Origin: Caldisericia bacterium
GTDB lineage: Bacteria; Caldisericota; Caldisericia; UBA6126; JAGPKI01
Direction: 5' to 3'
DNA length: 18,053 nucleotides
Assembly: GCA_018054005.1 (NCBI GenBank)
Contig: JAGPKI010000018.1
Location: forward strand, 1 to 18,053
This document shows positions 16,053 through 18,053 of this stretch, in pieces (the first letter of the stretch is position 1; the number at the start of each line of letters is the position of its first letter). The notes below the pieces were generated by a model. The model did not search any database. It was not told the DNA's origin and saw only the letters and a list, made by a program, of their open reading frames with translations. The position numbers and the translations under genes are program-made.

Positions 16053-17603
16053 ATGGTTTGGAAGCTTAAAACAAAGACTTTAAAATTATTTTCAGTAATA
16101 TTGGTCCTTAATATTATTCTTTCTCTCGCATCTGGTTGCATAATGAATGATACAAGCACACAACTATTTGTTTATTGTGAAGATGGACTTTATAGAATTT
16201 CTTTAAGCACAAATGGAAAGCCACAAAAGGAAAAGATAATATCACCAGAAATAGAATATGAAGGAGAGAAAGAAGATTTTCCTTTTGCCTTACCTATTTG
16301 GAATTCTCCATATTTCTTCTTTCCTAAAAAGATTAATCCATCATTCACTTCACAATTCTGCTATCCATCAATCTCAAATGATGGAAAAAAGATAATAGGA
16401 TTTAGCGGAAGTCGTACATATGATTGCTGGAACATACTCTCATGGATAGAAGAAGTTGGCTCTAATAACAAGTTCCTGCTGGATCTTGTTTTCAATGAAC
16501 CAATTGATGACAGAAAGAACTACTGTATACATGATGCGTGGTTTTCTCCTGTGAGAGATGAGATTTTTTACATTATTTATGATGATGTTTATGAAGAAGA
16601 TGGAGATAGAACAAAAACAGAACTATGGAAAACAGATTTAAACCTTAAGAATAAAGTCGGATTAACAGAGGATTTGGGAGATCTTGCTTATTCTGGGAGA
16701 GTTTCCTTCCTATTATATCTCCCTATAATTCTATCTCCAGATGGAGAAAGAATTCTTTTCTATGTAGGTGATTACCTTTGGATAATGAATTCAGATGGAA
16801 TAGGAAAAAGAAATATAAGTGAAGAAATGGAAAAAGAGATAGGAAAGACTGATCCCGAATTAGAAGTTTATGTACATGGACTTCAAGCAAATTTTACTCC
16901 TGATGGTAAAAAGATTGTTATGTTTCTTGAAGTAAAGTGGCGTGAAGAGGAAAGTGGTTGGGAAGATCATAAATATGAGCTCTGGATAATGGATATTGAT
17001 GGATCAAATAAGAAAAAACTATTAGGTGAATCAAAGGAATTTACTCTATCTTCGTGGATTCCATTTCTGATCACACCTGATGGAAAAAAGATAATATTTT
17101 ATGGAGCTACTTCAAAGACTGGTAAAGATGAATATGTAAAACAAGACTTATGGAGTATGAATATTGATGGAACTGATAAGAAAAATCTCACTGCATCCTT
17201 CGAAAAAGAGCCTGAAACAAACTCCTTATCAATTGAATTTATGCCATACATTAATATTTCTCCCGATGGAAGAAAAATAGTTTTCGAATTTGCATATTAT
17301 CATATAACAAAAGGAGAAATAAGCTTTTCTTTAGGAATTGCAAATACGGATGGTAGTGGTGCAAGAGATATTCTAAAAGAAGCTAAAGAGGAAAATACTG
17401 AATTAAAAGAAGTGCCAACTCATGCAGGACTAACTATTCCATTTTTTTATCCTTGTTTTACCCCTGATAGTAAAAATGTTATCTTTATCTCTTATGGTGG
17501 ACCACACTTATGGATTATAAGTGAGGACGGCAAAAACATTGTAAATATAAGCAAAACCTGCGACCTAAAAATATGGTCAGATTTCATGAAGAATTTTGAT
17601 TAG
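16053..17603 (+). CDS. lipoprotein with PD40/TolB-like beta-propeller repeats
   Basis: A 516-residue exported protein. A basic start and hydrophobic segment lead to SLASGC, a lipobox with C29. Six or more PD40-type motifs of the form [SN]xDG(K/R)KI[IV] occur near residues 106, 229, 282, 340, 402 and 469. Several are followed by LWIMNSDG-like strands, as in TolB and related propellers, which usually bind proteins or sugars. AAGGAG lies nine bases before the ATG at 16053. The ATG at 16044 abuts that site and is rejected. It is 37 bp after the PHP gene, so probably in the same unit. Ligand and role are unknown; the following gene is a paralogue. Confidence 0.85.
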   Translation: MVWKLKTKTLKLFSVILVLNIILSLASGCIMNDTSTQLFVYCEDGLYRISLSTNGKPQKEKIISPEIEYEGEKEDFPFALPIWNSPYFFFPKKINPSFTSQFCYPSISNDGKKIIGFSGSRTYDCWNILSWIEEVGSNNKFLLDLVFNEPIDDRKNYCIHDAWFSPVRDEIFYIIYDDVYEEDGDRTKTELWKTDLNLKNKVGLTEDLGDLAYSGRVSFLLYLPIILSPDGERILFYVGDYLWIMNSDGIGKRNISEEMEKEIGKTDPELEVYVHGLQANFTPDGKKIVMFLEVKWREEESGWEDHKYELWIMDIDGSNKKKLLGESKEFTLSSWIPFLITPDGKKIIFYGATSKTGKDEYVKQDLWSMNIDGTDKKNLTASFEKEPETNSLSIEFMPYINISPDGRKIVFEFAYYHITKGEISFSLGIANTDGSGARDILKEAKEENTELKEVPTHAGLTIPFFYPCFTPDSKNVIFISYGGPHLWIISEDGKNIVNISKTCDLKIWSDFMKNFD

Positions 17604-17671
17604 AACGAGGTGTTAAATCAAGATTTTTGATGATCCATATAGAAATCTAATTTCTCGTGCAAGAGTAATCT

Positions 17672-17708
17672 TTATTTGGAGTAAGAACTATTGATACTAT
17701 CCAAATAA
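17672..17708 (+). repeat. 9-bp inverted repeat in the gap before the second lipoprotein gene
   Basis: TTATTTGGA at 17672-17680 is inverted as TCCAAATAA at 17700-17708 around 19 bases. GTA/TAC inside could extend the stem across a 2-base bulge. No T run follows, so it is not a classic terminator. It could be a leader hairpin or an operator in the 163 bp gap. Confidence 0.45.
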
Positions 17709-17766
17709 GTATTTCTAACAATAGAAGAGGGAAAATAGAAAATGAGCAAGACAGGAGGATTAAATT

Positions 17767-18053
17767 ATGAAAACCCGTAAAATTTTAATTTTTAAGAAAA
17801 ATTTGCTAACAATCCTTCTAACTTCAAGCATAATTTTATCTTTTACTGGTTGTACACAGGAAGAAAAGAGTAAATTATTTGTCTTCTGTAATGATGCACT
17901 TTATTCTCTTTCTATAAATGAGCAGCTGCAGATTGAGAAGACAAAAATAACAGATCCAATTGTAGAAATAGATAAAAAAACTAAAACAAAATTCTTCTGC
18001 CTTGGTGCGGAAGCCCCTTTCTTATTTCCTACTCCTCCTTTTACATCCATAGA
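17767..18053 (+). CDS. lipoprotein, paralogue of the preceding gene (N-terminal part)
   Basis: The first 95 codons of a gene cut by the right edge. MKTRKILIFKKNLLTILLTS and the following SFTGC give a lipoprotein signal with C29, the same position as in the previous protein. After it, KLFVFCNDALYSLSINEQ parallels QLFVYCEDGLYRISLSTN of the upstream lipoprotein, and both then reach a phenylalanine/proline-rich stretch, so the two look like tandem duplicates. AGGAGG lies eight bases before the ATG. The propeller repeats themselves would lie beyond the window and are inferred from the paralogue. Confidence 0.85.
   Translation, partial: MKTRKILIFKKNLLTILLTSSIILSFTGCTQEEKSKLFVFCNDALYSLSINEQLQIEKTKITDPIVEIDKKTKTKFFCLGAEAPFLFPTPPFTSI

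Noticed and set aside
17742..17780. A 12-codon frame before the last lipoprotein gene
   Set aside because: It overlaps the AGGAGG and start of the lipoprotein gene in another frame and has no independent support.
1..18053. CRISPR arrays, complete insertion sequences, prophage genes or toxin-antitoxin pairs
   Set aside because: No regularly spaced long repeats, transposase, integrase or toxin-like genes were found on either strand.

Overview
The window is AT-rich bacterial chromosome (roughly one third G+C by eye) with strong AGGAGG-type ribosome binding sites and tightly packed, often overlapping genes. RNase J, a QueT-type transporter, a family-4 uracil-DNA glycosylase and the glmU-prs pair suggest a Gram-positive-like (Firmicutes-like) or deep-branching, probably anaerobic low-GC bacterium. 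The sequence alone does not fix the phylum.

Left part (1-7193): every gene reads leftward. Next to the centre, purE and purC overlap and are followed by a small AhpD-like CxxC protein. After a 205 bp gap with a plausible promoter comes a six-gene block with overlaps or gaps of at most 14 bp: rpsO, pnp, a family-4 uracil-DNA glycosylase, RNase J, queT and a carbon-nitrogen hydrolase cut by the window edge. It puts a ribosomal protein, two central RNA-decay enzymes, base-excision repair and queuosine-precursor uptake on what looks like one transcript.

Centre (7194-7313): a 120 bp divergent control region. It holds a 9-bp inverted repeat whose arms contain DnaA-box-like sequences (one perfect, one 8/9), three copies of TTTCAACAA at 21-22 bp spacing, and -10 elements in both directions. 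All genes on each side point away from it, so it is either a shared operator or a candidate replication-origin segment. lepA, the first rightward gene, has no visible ribosome binding site.

Right part (7314-11891): lepA, a 352 bp gene-free gap, tRNA-Gln(UUG) with a good promoter, then glmU (TTG start) overlapping prs. These supply UDP-GlcNAc for envelope synthesis and PRPP for nucleotides; PRPP also feeds the purine pathway served by purE and purC.

Far right (12109-18053): an accessory block of four consecutive genes for exported proteins: a beta-propeller protein whose 5' end is broken by a frame change, a large cysteine-rich secreted PHP-domain protein, and two tandem paralogous lipoproteins (the second cut by the window edge), of which the first shows PD40/TolB-like propeller repeats. 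This block and the frame change are the least ordinary parts of the window. No CRISPR array, complete insertion sequence or rRNA was seen.
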